Below are positions 47,560-64,000 of a stretch of 64,000 nt of DNA, in pieces. Each line of letters begins with the position of its first letter. The stretch's first letter is position 1. Under the pieces are notes generated by a model. The model saw only the letters and a program-made list of their open reading frames with translations. It had not been told where the DNA came from and did not search any database. The stretch spans positions 24,677,160 to 24,741,159 of the forward strand of contig NC_079378.1 in NCBI RefSeq assembly GCF_021018895.1. The letters are read 5' to 3'. The translations under genes were made by a program, and so were the position numbers. The DNA is from Seriola aureovittata (lineage: Eukaryota > Chordata > Actinopteri > Carangiformes > Carangidae).

Positions 47560-49140
47560 CATAATTATTTACACATTTTCAGCTGTTGCTCTCTCACTCC
47601 AACTGTGAGAACTATGTCTCTGTCTCCACCAAGTGGAGTTGAAGGGTAATAGCACTTGAGCTAATCTTTCAATAATCCTTTCACGTGTAGATTTAAAACA
47701 CTCTGACATAAATTGGCCATTAGTCATGTGGTCTACATTTAAGATGTCAAGCCTGACATAGAGATTAATGACCCTGGAATGTCCGGAGTGAAGGGAGTAG
47801 ATTACAGTATTACAGGGTAAAATGTCCAAAATGTTCTGATACTGTTATTAGATTGTAATCAAAAAATTCACTCTTGCTTCCAAAGCTGCTCATGATTTAG
47901 TATCTGCCATGACCTTGTGACCTGTCCAGGCTGATCTGGGACCAGCTCTGAGTCAATTTTGAAAAGAAATGATTAGTTGAAGAAGTGATTAAATAAATGA
48001 ATGAATCTTCCTATGGTCCACACTGACAAAACAATGTGAACAAATTACAATTTATTCGTTGAATGTTCAGTTTTCTAAACAGCAGTGTGACAAACCGTAA
48101 TGTGTATTCACTTGTCAATATCATCACAGCGTATAATATTATTATTATCACTGTGCATCTCGTGAACAAGCACAACATAACAACTGAACATAAATATGCA
48201 CTGAATAGTGCTTATTATCTAATGTCATTTCTAGATACAGTTTACAAAATAAAGTTTCTATTACACTGGAGATATTTTACACGAAGTAGATTTGAAATTA
48301 AGACTCTTTGTTTTGCTTAATGGTGTAAATTTACAATCAGAATTTACTCTCTGTGTTTCTGTTTTAGGAGCAAAAAGATGTGGTTGCAATTCCTAAAAGC
48401 ACCAGTAGAGGTAGATGAAGGTCCAAAATAAATTCAAACTTCTTCGTTTAGAGTCATTTCCCTTCTAGAACCAGTTGTGTGGTTTGACTTGAAATGTGTT
48501 ATTCATTTTTCACAGATTGATGAGAAAGTACATTAATATCTGAACTCACACCAAGTATAAGTTGGTCTATGATGTTTAAAAAAGAATGAAACTATTATAC
48601 CTCTGCTAACAGAGTGCAGAGGTAGAAGTAGCTAGTACATTTATTCAGGTACTGCACTTTTACTTTACTTGAGTATTTCCACTTTATGATACTTTATACC
48701 TCTGCTCTACTACAAGTGGACAGGACATATTATACTGTTTACTTCACTGCAGTTATCTGACAGATTTAGTTAGTAGGTACTTCGCAGATTCAAAAAACAA
48801 GTCATTAATAATTATAAATATATTATATATCTCTAACTATGTAATTGTTAGAGTTTTAATGAGAATAGGCAACATGTTTGACACCTGCAGAGATAGTAAA
48901 ATAACAGTAACCATGATGTTCCTTTGCACATGGCTGATGAATCTCATCACATAATTCTACAATCCAAAGAAAATCCACACACTTAAAATAATGATATGAC
49001 TTTAAATAATGAGATGATTCTACTCAGTGTATTTTATACGTCTCTGAACTTCTCCCTCATCTCTCTTAAATGAAATTGGCTCATTTCACACTCCATCATG
49101 TTCCCTCTGCAAAATTATATGAATCACAAATTCAGCTTGT
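47560..49140. other. intergenic between convergent pcolce and tmem88
   Basis: AT-rich DNA with no supported gene. Convergent transcripts of pcolce (+) and tmem88 (-) end on either side. Confidence 0.55.
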
Positions 49141-49154
49141 AGGACGAGCAACAC

Positions 49155-49160
49155 TTTATT
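49155..49160 (-). terminator. tmem88: tmem88 poly(A) signal
   Basis: TTTATT on the plus strand is AATAAA on the minus strand, about 220 nt past the tmem88 stop, followed by GTGTTGCTCGTCC-type GU-rich sequence as in a cleavage and polyadenylation site. Confidence 0.65.
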
Positions 49161-49377
49161 GTAAAAAGGTATAAAAATACATGGACTAGTATAAAAGAAC
49201 AATATAGACTTCCAAACAATCAATATAAAAGATGAAATATGATGGATTTTTACAATGGCTGTAGAAAAGGAAATACAATGAAAATTTCCTTAAAAAAAAA
49301 AAAAAGAGCCAGTCTCAAACAACCCAAGTCTGGACATTAAACACGGATACAACCCTGTACAACCCTCCTCTCCTCTC

Positions 49378-49728
49378 CTACACCCATACACTGCCCTTCC
49401 TCTCCCTCTCTGAGCCTCCCTGCTGCCCACAGCAGCCTCCTCCTCGACCCCCCCGTTTGCGTGAGGCAGGCAGGTTCTTGTAGACGGCCCGGCTGTAGGG
49501 AATGAAACACATGCCCAGCTGGAGGTGTCGGGCCAGGCGACAGTAGGCAGCCAGCGCCAGGACCAGCAGAGGGGCGAGCAGCAGGAAACCCACGACCAGC
49601 AGAGCCACGCAGCCGCCGTCGTCCAGAATGTCTGAGCAGTACAGAGACGTCCCGTGGGGCTGCACCTGGAGAGCAGGAGGAGGCATGGATACAAATAATC
49701 AACGAGTGGACACACACACACGCACGCA

Positions 49729-49760
<32 letters not shown>

Positions 49761-50571
49761 CACACACACAAAACTAGCCCTAGCTCTTCACTATGTCCTC
49801 TTTTTAAGTCCCATCCTGTGCCCTGGTTCCATAGCACACACTAATTCTATGGAAGTTTTGTTTATGTCGTGGCCGCATTGGAAAAGTGAATGATTAAGTA
49901 AATGGAAAAATCACTACGCACTAAATCTTTTTGAGTGTGCTGTTGGTGAACATTATAGTCCCACAATGCACTGCATACAGGAAGCCAGGAGCAGCTTAGT
50001 CACAGCTGCAAAAAATTAAAATGAATCTGGGGGAAGATCTTGGAAAACAGTATCAGATCTCTGGAAAAACACCTTCTTTCTCCTGAAGTCGTTAATTGGC
50101 GGCGGTTTGATTGACAGTCTATATCTTTTCCTGGTTGCACAAAGTATTTCTTGTATATTAACTTTAGAGACCATCATGTATGACCTGTATGACCTGCTTT
50201 TAAACCTGTACCCTCTCTCATTTCTGTCAGTCAAACACATCAGATCCACAGGAGACCTTTACCGTGGAGTGGCAGAGGAAGCCGAATGTGAGCATAGTGA
50301 GAGCCGGGGTGAGGATGGTGCCGAACACGACGCTGGCCAGCAGACCGTTGATCAGTGCGATGATCAGATTCTGGGCAGTGACCAGCACAGAGCATGCCCA
50401 GCAGTCCAGAGAGCCCCTCAACTCCAGGGGAGTTTCAGCGGCATCGCTCCCGCCCGGAGAGTACGGAGGCGGCACCACGACCCCTGACCCCGCTCTGGAG
50501 AGGGAGCGTGGCTCAGAGTGGCCCTGCTCAGATACCGTCTTCTCCAGCGTCCCGTTCCGTGACAGACTCAT
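49378..50571 (-). CDS. tmem88: TMEM88, Dishevelled-binding transmembrane protein
   Basis: Two-pass membrane protein whose C-terminal V-W-V binds the PDZ domain of Dishevelled and dampens canonical Wnt signalling; it acts in heart development. Two exons: 50571-50263 (103 codons) and 49665-49378 (95 codons plus TAG), joined in phase 0 by GTAAAG and CTCCAG, 198 aa. After a Ser/Pro-rich N-terminus, LDCWACSVLVTAQNLIIA starts the first hydrophobic hairpin (to GFLCHST). The second, CVALLVVGFLLLAPLLVLAL, is followed by the conserved CFIPYSRAVYKN. The tail is basic and ends KGSVWV. Human TMEM88 is 159 aa; the extra length is in the N-terminus and the Gly/Arg-rich tail. Fish have a and b copies, which I cannot separate. 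It lies downstream of kdm6b in the same orientation, as in human. Confidence 0.93.
49708..49769. repeat. CA / CACG microsatellite in tmem88 intron
   Basis: Mixed (CA)n and (CGCA)n array about 45 bp inside the single tmem88 intron (49666-50262). Confidence 0.9.
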
Positions 50572-53500
50572 CTTGTTTGTCTCTACTGCAGGAAAGAATC
50601 ACAGTCCATGTCCACGTCATGTCATAAATGAACCTCCTCAATATTCTGGATTATACTGATGTTTTATAGTTAACGCTACTATCAGGACAAAATGTTTACC
50701 TTTTGGGAAAAGCTGAATTTTTGTTTCACAATATTGCGATGATGAGTGTTCATCAGAGTGTGGTGAGTACTTTAAAAGTCTGAACATCTATTAAATAGTT
50801 TGTCTGTTTTGCTCTTGCAATAAAATCTTCCGCTCCCTGCATCTCCTGATTTCTTCTGTCTATCCACTAAAAAAATGAAAAGCTAAAGACCATTAAGAAA
50901 TGGTCTCCTTAAATAATGTGGTGAAAGGTGTGGAAAGTCAACAAAGATAACTGCACAGCTCTAAGTGCAAGGAAATGGGCTCCACTGACCCCACCTCCAA
51001 ACTGCAGGATAACCACCACCCAGAACAATGAGCCCGGATCAGCTGGAAAAAAGTCCCACTAATCACTGATCTGAGTGTCAGAGCAAAGTTATGACTTTGA
51101 TTTTCAAAGAGCAAATGTTGTCCTACAACTTTGTTTTCACACTGATGGCTGCGTGAGCTTTGATCCCCTCACCTTATCTCATTTCACTGGTGTTTGATTA
51201 TTATAAACTCTGACTCTCTACAGACCTGATCTTTTCCACGTGACAATGACAAGTTCCACCATTTCCTCTGTGGTCAAGCGTGTTTGCAGGTACTGTTCTT
51301 ATGCCATGTGAACACATGGGTTGTACAAGCACTCTTGTATTTTTATCCTGCCAACAGCATTTTAAGGAAATTACCTCCCCCCTCCCCATCATCAGCTCAC
51401 TGTTTGTGATGCTCTGTAAAGACACAATCCACATCACAGGAGCTCCAACACTTGCCTTTAGATGACATCATCAATACAGGCTTCTTGTGTCCAGATTAGA
51501 TCAACCCCATCAAAATTAATTAATCTCCATAATCACAGAAAACATATTGTCAAGAAACATATTCAGGATGTTTTATTAGATGTTTGTACTTCATTCTTTT
51601 AAGTAAAATTAACCCTTTCAACAGGGTCACTGACTCTTTTCAACATAGTTTTAATTTAAAAACCTGTTTTGTACTCACTGTGAGGTAAAACCTGATGATG
51701 TGTCCTCTTACAGTTTGATGGTGGCAGCAGATGAGGGGACCCTGAGAGACCTGAGGAGCGGTGAGAGGTCGGAGACGAAGAGAATTTCAAGAATTTCCTC
51801 CTGATGTATGTCTTCTCCGGAAGGTGGTTTCCAAGTTAGGTTGAGTTCCTACGGCTTAAAGGAATCTAAAATCACCTTCTGTTTTCTGGCTTCTTTCCAA
51901 ATGAAAAAAAAAATTAAGAAAGAAAAGAAACCATCAGGTCATCAGATAGTTTCCTGCTGTTAGGAATCTAAACTTCTCCCTCAGATCCTTTGAGTGGGTC
52001 AGAAAAGAGCCTTGTAGACTTGAAGCAAATTCTGCTTTCCCACCGGCTTCACAGCTTCCTTCCCTGGCATTCTGTTTCCTCACTCTGACTCCAGTCTGAG
52101 ATATGATTGAGTGTGTGAGTGGTTACGAGTGTATGTGTGTGTGAGTGTGTATCCTGTGTTGCCTCTAATGTGAATTCACAGAGAGCAGGCTGGGCTGTGT
52201 TAAAGACTGCTGCTGGTGGTGGGCAGGGGAGCAGTGGAGGGTTCCTGTGATAACCCCTGAAACCTGGGGGAGGGTGGAAGAGTGTTTATTTGGATAGATT
52301 AGAGGAGTCAGGGTATGCTGCCCACTCCACAACACTTTACACCCTCACTGAGCACTTTCTCCACTCCACCTTCACATACTTCAAAATTCAAAACAGATGA
52401 GCTGGTTTTATATTGATTTCCATGATTAAAAAAAAAGAAAAACAAACTACAACCAACCCCAGTCTGAGGTCAGACACAGACCACGCTACATTCATCATCA
52501 CCAATAAAACAGCACCACTCAACTACTCAGCAAAAACACTGAGCTGTGAAATAATAAGGCAGAGGGCAAGACAGAATTGCCAAGGATCTGTTTTAGAAGC
52601 AGGAATGACGGAGGATTGGCCCTTGACCTTTTGATGGAAAACAGCTCTGCTTTCAGAAAACATAAGGAAATGAGGATGGGGGAGAACATTGACTAATTTG
52701 GCGGGGAAACGAGGCTATCATGGGACTGATAAGAAACCAGAGGGGCTCAGTTCAAAGGGTGAAATTAGTATTTTGATATGAAGTCTCATTTTTCCATCTC
52801 ACTCTGGGCATCTTTGTTTATTTATTTCTACACAGGAGCAGATATATATACTCCCCAGAGAGAACCGGGGCATTTGAACATTTTGTACAAGGACAATGAT
52901 CAAAGAGAACATGGCATTAGGACTCTGGCTAAAAAAAATGCGGGAGCAGTGGATGGTTTTGCCATTAACAATGCCACAGAGTGAGCTGTTTATATGCGTA
53001 TATGTCAGTGTCTGAGGGGGTTGGTAGAGGAAGAGCAGTCTTCCTGTCCTTGGAACTGGGATATCCGCTGCTGTGACCACGCTCTGCGATGACATGTCCC
53101 TCAGACTCATGTCCTCCAAGTGACTGCCTCAGAGCATGTGGTGCCTTGACAATTGTTATTTGTGGTTTTATGTTAGTCATAATGTCTTATATTGTTTTAG
53201 CTTTTTATAATTGACAGGATATGAGCTGCAGGTTCAGTATGACTGTGTTCTTTCAGTCGAGCATCCAGGACATTCTACTGCTTAAAAAGAGATTGACATA
53301 TTATTCAGTTTAGTTTCTGTTACTTTTGGATTACACTCCATCTTAAATACACGGAGCAACTGCCGTCTGCAGCTTTGACAAGATGGTATCATGAAAACAT
53401 TTTTGTGGGCAAACAAATGAGTATCGCCCTCTCCAGCTACAACCCAACTCTGAGGGAAGCCTCCTTGGCTAGCTGGTCCAGTGGAGCCACCCAGTGGCCA

Positions 53501-53990
53501 TCAGCTGTAAAGGGAAGCTGACATATTAATGTTTGAACTGTGGGACCAGAAGAGCAATCATCTACAAAGTGAGAGATTGGAGTAAATATGAAGTGTTTTC
53601 TCCTGCAAATAAAGGCTTATCTCCAAAAGAGAATGGTAGAAAAACAGGCTAAATAAATAAATAAAAAGCAGTAACTAAAAATTAACAAGTGAATGTAAAG
53701 TCCCCCTAAAAACAATAAATAATTGATGGAAAATGTATATTGATCTGAATATATTTCCTGTATTTAACCATGTATACATGTATTTCATTTGTTTATGTAT
53801 TTAATTCCTGATCATTTATTTATCTAAAGGTATTTATCTGTCCTGACTTGTTAGATATACAAACCAGGGTAAGATGCTCCAGGTCATGAGGGAAAATGCT
53901 CCTTTACAATATTTTGGGTTTATAATAACAAGGTTGTAGTAAGTTATGATTTAATTACAATCTAAATGTGTGTATATGTAAAATAAAATA
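50572..53990. other. tmem88 upstream region and intergenic DNA
   Basis: No gene is supported. The tmem88 5' UTR and promoter should lie at the low-coordinate end but no TATA or CpG island stands out. Open frames at 52778-53180 overlap on both strands and are not protein-like. Confidence 0.5.
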
Positions 53991-53994
53991 GACA

Positions 53995-54495
53995 TTGTTC
54001 TTGAGGTGGCGTAATGACTTACCATACTATGACCTTTTTTTACATTTTATGCCTTACTATACTATGATGTTTTTTTTAAACATTTTATATCTTACTATAC
54101 TATGATGTTTTTGAACATTTTATGCCACACTATACTTTGTTGTTTTATCTTTTAGCATACTATGATTTTTTATGACCTTTTATGCCTTAATAAAACATGA
54201 TGTTATTTTGACATTAATAAGCCTTACTATACTATGTAGTTTTATTCCTTGCCATACTATGACATTTTATTCCTTAGTATACTATGACGTTTTTTGACAT
54301 TTTCATGACTTACTATACCATGACTTTTTTTATGCCTTATTGTACTATGAACTTTTTATACCTTATTATAATGAGATTTTCATGCCTCACTATAGTATGA
54401 CGTATTTTGATGTTTTTGTTTCTAACTACTCTACATATTTATATATGTATATGAAATTCTATGCCTTACTATACTAAGACATTTTTCACATTTGA
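53995..54495. repeat. degenerate AT-rich minisatellite
   Basis: About a dozen imperfect units of 35-45 bp built on ATGCCTTACTATACTATGA followed by a T run and ACATTTT. Units differ in T-run length and by small deletions, so the array looks old. Confidence 0.8.
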
Positions 54496-54919
54496 TGCCT
54501 TATATGAACATATACTGACAGGATTTAGGATGGATATGTATTTATGTAACATACGTGTATAATATAAATAGTCATACTAAAATAAATGTTTGCATTAAGA
54601 AGACATGTATGTAAATATATGATATTGCTCTAATTTCTAACAGTTTTCATATGTAATTTTTACATATTTAGGCTATACCTTAAATACATATATGATTTTA
54701 CTTCATATGTACATATATATTATCTATAGAAATTCAAAACATGTACATATATTACATTTGCATATGGGCATTCCTGAATGTAAATTCAGACCTTATACTG
54801 GCATCAAAAAGCCTCTCTGTGTTTTGGAGGGGTGGTGGGGTTGTTGCGTCCCTACCAATGTTGAGACCAAGGCTTTGAGTGAGACGACAGACAGGAAATC
54901 AAAGGCAAAGACTCGATGT
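54496..54919. other. intergenic AT-rich DNA downstream of kdm6b
   Basis: ATATGTA-type motifs are frequent between 54500 and 54770. No coding sequence is seen. Confidence 0.5.
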
Positions 54920-55609
54920 TGAATAATTTATCAAAACATTTTATTTTCTTGAACAACAATACAATATGTCACAGAAAAATCACAGAGGGATTTAAGACAG
55001 GTCTGGCTCAGGTTTTCTTCTATGTGAGTTCTTTTTGAAACAATAAGTGCAGCATAAATCAAACAAGTTAAGAGGAAAAAGAGCATTATTACATCCTTCA
55101 AATAATATTAATAATTAGGACAAGACACAAAAAACAAACCCCCGACGCCATTGAAAGTCACATCCCTAAAAGTCTCTGCAAAAGAGTCAAGAATTACGAC
55201 TACTGCTAATGCTCATAATAAAACCACTAATGCCTCACAAGATTATGAATTTCATACAATGGAAATAAAGTTAAAAAAGATCTTTTATTTATCTGTTCGA
55301 TACAGTACAAAGACATCATTCCATTTCTCTTCCCAGTAAACTGTGTTGAAATGGTTCGAAGCACCAGCTGGTTGGTTTGAGCTGTATCAGTTAATTATGT
55401 TCATACATAAGTATATGCTGTTTAATGAGGGGGCATTGAGGCAAGGAGGGGTCTAGCACCATGAAAATTAAACCGCCCCCCTGATTGCACTTCCCCTATC
55501 CACACATTATGATCATACTACATTTTTAAAATACCTTGTAGCCCCTTATCAAGTGAAGTACCCTTTGAAATGCAATAAATATATAAGAAAACAACCATGT
55601 ACAGTATAA

Positions 55610-55870
55610 ATAATGTCACAATTTACAATTTTCCATTTTCTCTGTGATTTAAAAATCAGAAACTGACAACAAAAAGAGGTATAAAAGTGGGAAGAAACTC
55701 CCATTGCAGTAATTTAAACTAGATTGAAACAGGATATTTTTTAGGGTGTATTATAATATAGCAACAACAAAAACAAACAACTCAGGTGGACAAATTTGAC
55801 CATATACAAATTAGATTTTTGATTGAGAACAAAACTACATAAGTCTTCTAGTAAACCTGAAAACAGATAC
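55610..55870. repeat. diverged direct duplication, copy 1
   Basis: Shares ordered blocks with 56820-57090: CACAATTTACAATT, TTTTCTCTGTGAT, AAAGAGGTATAAAA, GGGTGTAT, AGCAACAAC and TCTTCTAGTAAACC. The spacing of blocks is preserved with small gaps. Confidence 0.7.
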
Positions 55871-56680
55871 ATTATGTACATGGAATGGTGTGCACAGACT
55901 AATGAGGGAAGGGGTAAGATCTGAAAGGGGGGGTTATTAGAGTGGCTTCACAGCAGTAATACTGAACACCCATTTAAAAGACAAAGAAAGGCCTAACCAG
56001 TGAATACAGTCCAGTGTGGTACGTGATAACCACATTTCATGTCATTAAAAGTACTCTGAAGTCGAGCTACACCAATAACTCAGTTGATATTAAGTTATTG
56101 CAGGAATTCTTTTCATCTTAGTACATATGCTAATAAATCTTCAGAAAACAAATCTAAAAGATCCTTATTAATACTGTTTGTTTATGTTATGTATTTATAG
56201 AAACAAATGCTATTGGTCAATATATTTTTCGTTGTTATAACATTTAAGCAAATGCAAAACACAACATGACAAAAACAATTAAAGAAATAAAAAATAATAC
56301 CTATAGTAAATCATCAAATTCACATGTCACTGAAAAAAATAAATATACAAAACTTTGGAATTTAAAGCCAAAGTTCGGACTTTGTTGCATCAACATAATG
56401 AGAGCTTTTGTTTTGAAGGACGGTCTAAATGATGGAAAAAAGACATTTAAAAACAAAAACTGGGCTTTTTTTTGTCATGTCTCAGTTCGTGGGCTCTTCC
56501 ACAGGTGTAACTGGAAGTACAGTGTATGAAACCCGGTGACAGTGCACGGAGCTCAGCCTGATGGACGGATGTGTGGAGCAGAATGGAAACACTGAAGCGC
56601 CCTGCAGTCTGATCATCTGTCTGCCCTCGTCGGCTTTTGCATTAGAAGATTATGATTGTGTGTCTCTTTGGACATATACA

Positions 56681-56681
<1 letters not shown>

Positions 56682-56720
<39 letters not shown>
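56682..56720. repeat. (TA)n microsatellite
   Basis: Uninterrupted TA array of about 38 bp between the two duplication copies. Confidence 0.95.
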
Positions 56721-56722
<2 letters not shown>

Positions 56723-56819
56723 CTTTTTGCAGACTGCAACGGGCACTTCACTGACACAAACAACTATAGTGACCCCCACCTCATACAGCGTCTATGCACA
56801 CCACTGTGTATCCCGTAAA

Positions 56820-57090
56820 TTCATTCACAATTTACAATTATTAATTTTCTCTGTCATCTAGAAACAAGAACGTAGCAACAAAAGAGGTATAAAACTGAGA
56901 TTGTGTCCCCATTTCAAAAATAAAAACAACACTATGTCTGTTTTCTGGGTGTATCATAGTAACCACAGCAACAACTATATAGCTGGACTTGTGAAAAAAC
57001 AAATAAAAAAAAAAACCTCATTTTCCATCTACATACTTGATTTCCAACTAAGAATGAAACCATATTAGTCCTCTAGTAAACCCGTATTTT
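56820..57090. repeat. diverged direct duplication, copy 2
   Basis: Second copy of the block at 55610-55870, about 1.21 kb away in the same orientation: CACAATTTACAATT, TTTTCTCTGTCAT, AAAGAGGTATAAAA, GGGTGTAT, AGCAACAAC and TCCTCTAGTAAACC. Confidence 0.7.
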
Positions 57091-58978
57091 AGAGAAACTG
57101 ATAAAAGTTTTTGATTTGTTTTTTTATACTTACATAAAACCTTATTTGTGTGAGTTTAATCCTCTAATTACCTCTCCTCTAAATACAGTTCACAAGGCCA
57201 ATGTGGTGTACTTCTAGGCTGGTAAAACTTTTTAAGTATCTAACGAGAATAAATAACATTGGAATAGCACCTCAAAGAGTTTACAGACAGGAGTTACAAA
57301 TGTCAGAGTTTACCTGAATAACAAACAAAAACAGAAACCAATACGATGCCAAATGTGACAATCAGCTACTTCTCCTGTGAAGCAATTCCCCTGCTGGTAC
57401 GATAGAATCACAGCAAATTCATGGACATATAGAATAACTAGATTGGTGTAAAAAAGTTCTACTGAATTTGCATAAAAGTACCTGAATTAATACAAAGAAC
57501 TGGCTACTTGACGCTTTTGAATCACAGCAGTGTCCGTTAAACATATAACCTGATTTTCAGTGCTAGCAGTGCTCACATTGTGTTTTCTTTTTTTTTGTTG
57601 TTTTTGTTTTTTTGTACACGTCAGAAATGCTTTTCATGAGAAGTACCAGTCTAGTCATTCTATTTCAAAACACACGTCCAATCAGCAGCTGGTATGGGGA
57701 AGACAGTGAGCTATAGTTGGATTGGCTGAGTATCCATACCTTATTATGTGATGTAAACAATACCGAGTAAACGTGATTGGCTGATTCAGAAAGTGTTTGC
57801 AGGAATAGATTGCCTCGAAGGCAACATTTGTGCTGCCATTAGAGTTTTGGTTATGGCTGAAAGACACCAGGGAAGAGTCGTCACTTTGAAAAGGGTGATG
57901 GAGCCTGAGGAGGAAGAAGAGAGGAAGACACAGAGCTCAGCTGATCACTTAAGAAAAGGCGTGTGTGCAGATTAAATCATCACTTAGAAACCAATCATCA
58001 ATTAAAACCAATTCCCCCTGACCAGATGTGTGTATTTATTTTACTTTGTGCTGAACTGTCATGTTAGCCGGTTGTGATAAACATTTCCTGTGAATGAAAC
58101 CAGTATATAAAACCAGCACAGTGTTAGAATAAATGATAATGGTTTTACTGCAGCCACTGGGTAAGGAGACAAACTGTTGGGTCTGTGAGCTACACATCAC
58201 ATATTCCTTATATTACTTACTTACTTATATTTTTTAGATTGAAAATGTAAAAGCAGCCATTAGCCTGAGTTCATGATCAAGCTGTTTGGTGAAGCGATGC
58301 AAAAAATGATCTCAGACACTTGAAAGTTGCTGTAGAAACATTATAATCCAACACAGTGAACGATTAGTTTGCATTAGTGCTTTATGGAGTTTACATTTTC
58401 ATCTCCCACTGTTACTGGACTGATGTGAATGCCTTTATTACAAACATCCTCTGTGATGAGTTTTTGTGATGAGTGCCAAAAGGAAGGCAACAGACAAACA
58501 TGGAGGTTGTGAAAAGATGTGATGTAAATGTTTCTTGCATTAAGAGTTGTTTTTAGGGAAGTTAGTTTCTTTAAAGGCACCAAGAGTCGAGTCTTTAAAC
58601 CTGACTGCAGCTACTATTCAAAGAAATCACAACGTAAACTTCAACAACTAATAAATGCATCTCAGAATTCACTGAAACATCTAAAGCAGGATTCAAGTCT
58701 CTTCAAACTGATTGTTACAGAACACTGCAGTGTGCTTAGGAAAGCTGACCACAGAGAAGTTGGTGAACTAAAATCACTGCTCCCTAACACATCTGGGTGA
58801 TGAACATCTGTGTCATTTTTGCCATATCTCAAGTGTAATTTGTCATAAAGTGTTTGTCATTTTTTTCTTCAGCCTAGTATTTGTGATTGATCTGGGTGGA
58901 GCACAGTGAAACTGTCGGTGCCTAATCTGAGAAGAACTGTAGCAGAGGAGCATTTGGCTTTACTGTTACTGTTCAGGA

Positions 58979-64000
<5,022 letters not shown>

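Larger units (their letters stand above)
54920..58978 (-). other. kdm6b: probable long kdm6b 3' UTR
   Basis: No gene is supported. A minus-strand AATAAA at 54945-54940 followed by ATGTTTTGATAAATTATT looks like a genuine 3' end. If it serves kdm6b the 3' UTR would be about 4 kb, long but not unknown for chromatin regulators. The interval is rich in A and T runs, includes an internal diverged duplication (about 55610-55870 and 56820-57090) and a TA array near 56682-56720. A last small coding exon could also be hidden here. Confidence 0.4.

Noticed and set aside
49290..49837. longer minus-strand open frames overlapping tmem88 exon 2
   Set aside because: They are shifted frames running through a CA repeat; the conserved frame ends in VWV at 49378.
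50107..50659. plus-strand open frames opposite tmem88 exon 1
   Set aside because: They are shadows of the conserved minus-strand exon.
57793..57975. 60-codon open frame with acidic stretch
   Set aside because: No splice sites, no recognised similarity, and it lies in probable 3' UTR on the opposite strand.

Overview
The window is nuclear DNA of a ray-finned (teleost) fish, most likely a percomorph. Its genes are split by GT-AG introns, it is rich in microsatellites, it carries fish-type SINE and LINE remnants, and its conserved proteins are vertebrate orthologues. Five host genes can be read exon by exon: mpp1 (+, 273-2110, 5' part outside), vamp2 (+, 6731-12515), pcolce (+, 42162-47321), tmem88 (-, 50571-49378) and kdm6b (-, from beyond 64000 to about 58979). 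The spliced coding lengths of vamp2 (336 nt), pcolce (1425 nt), tmem88 (597 nt) and the visible part of mpp1 (918 nt) all divide by three and end at a stop.

Layout. 1-2.7 kb holds the SH3 and guanylate-kinase end of the MAGUK scaffold MPP1. 6.3-12.5 kb holds the synaptic v-SNARE synaptobrevin with a CRE-containing promoter and a 4.7-kb first intron that splits its start codon. 12.5-21 kb is its probable 3' UTR plus repeat-rich DNA. 21.5-38.8 kb is a block of mobile DNA: a decayed non-LTR retrotransposon with a restriction-like endonuclease, a Tc1/mariner scrap, SINE-type repeats, a large HECT-domain gene (+, 23.6-31.06 kb) with a 27-bp coding minisatellite, and a convergent DDE-integrase gene (-, 34.97-31.17 kb). 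Next to it lie ACTAGT-studded foldback structures at 35.1 and 37.4-38.75 kb. 42-47.3 kb is pcolce. 49.1-50.6 kb is tmem88. 54.9-64 kb is the 3' half of kdm6b, with what looks like a 4-kb 3' UTR.

Working together. vamp2, tmem88 and kdm6b are also near neighbours on human 17p13.1, so this is ancestral synteny, joined here to mpp1 and pcolce, which lie on other human chromosomes. The unusual part is the mobile block. A ubiquitin-ligase-like HECT gene and an integrase gene converge with only about 110 bp between their stops. Both carry frameshifts, and the integrase promoter abuts the same ACTAGT palindromes that build a 1.1-kb inverted repeat 2.4 kb away. My reading, which is inference, is a decayed two-gene DNA transposon and its non-autonomous foldback relatives. 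I could not find the left end of such an element.
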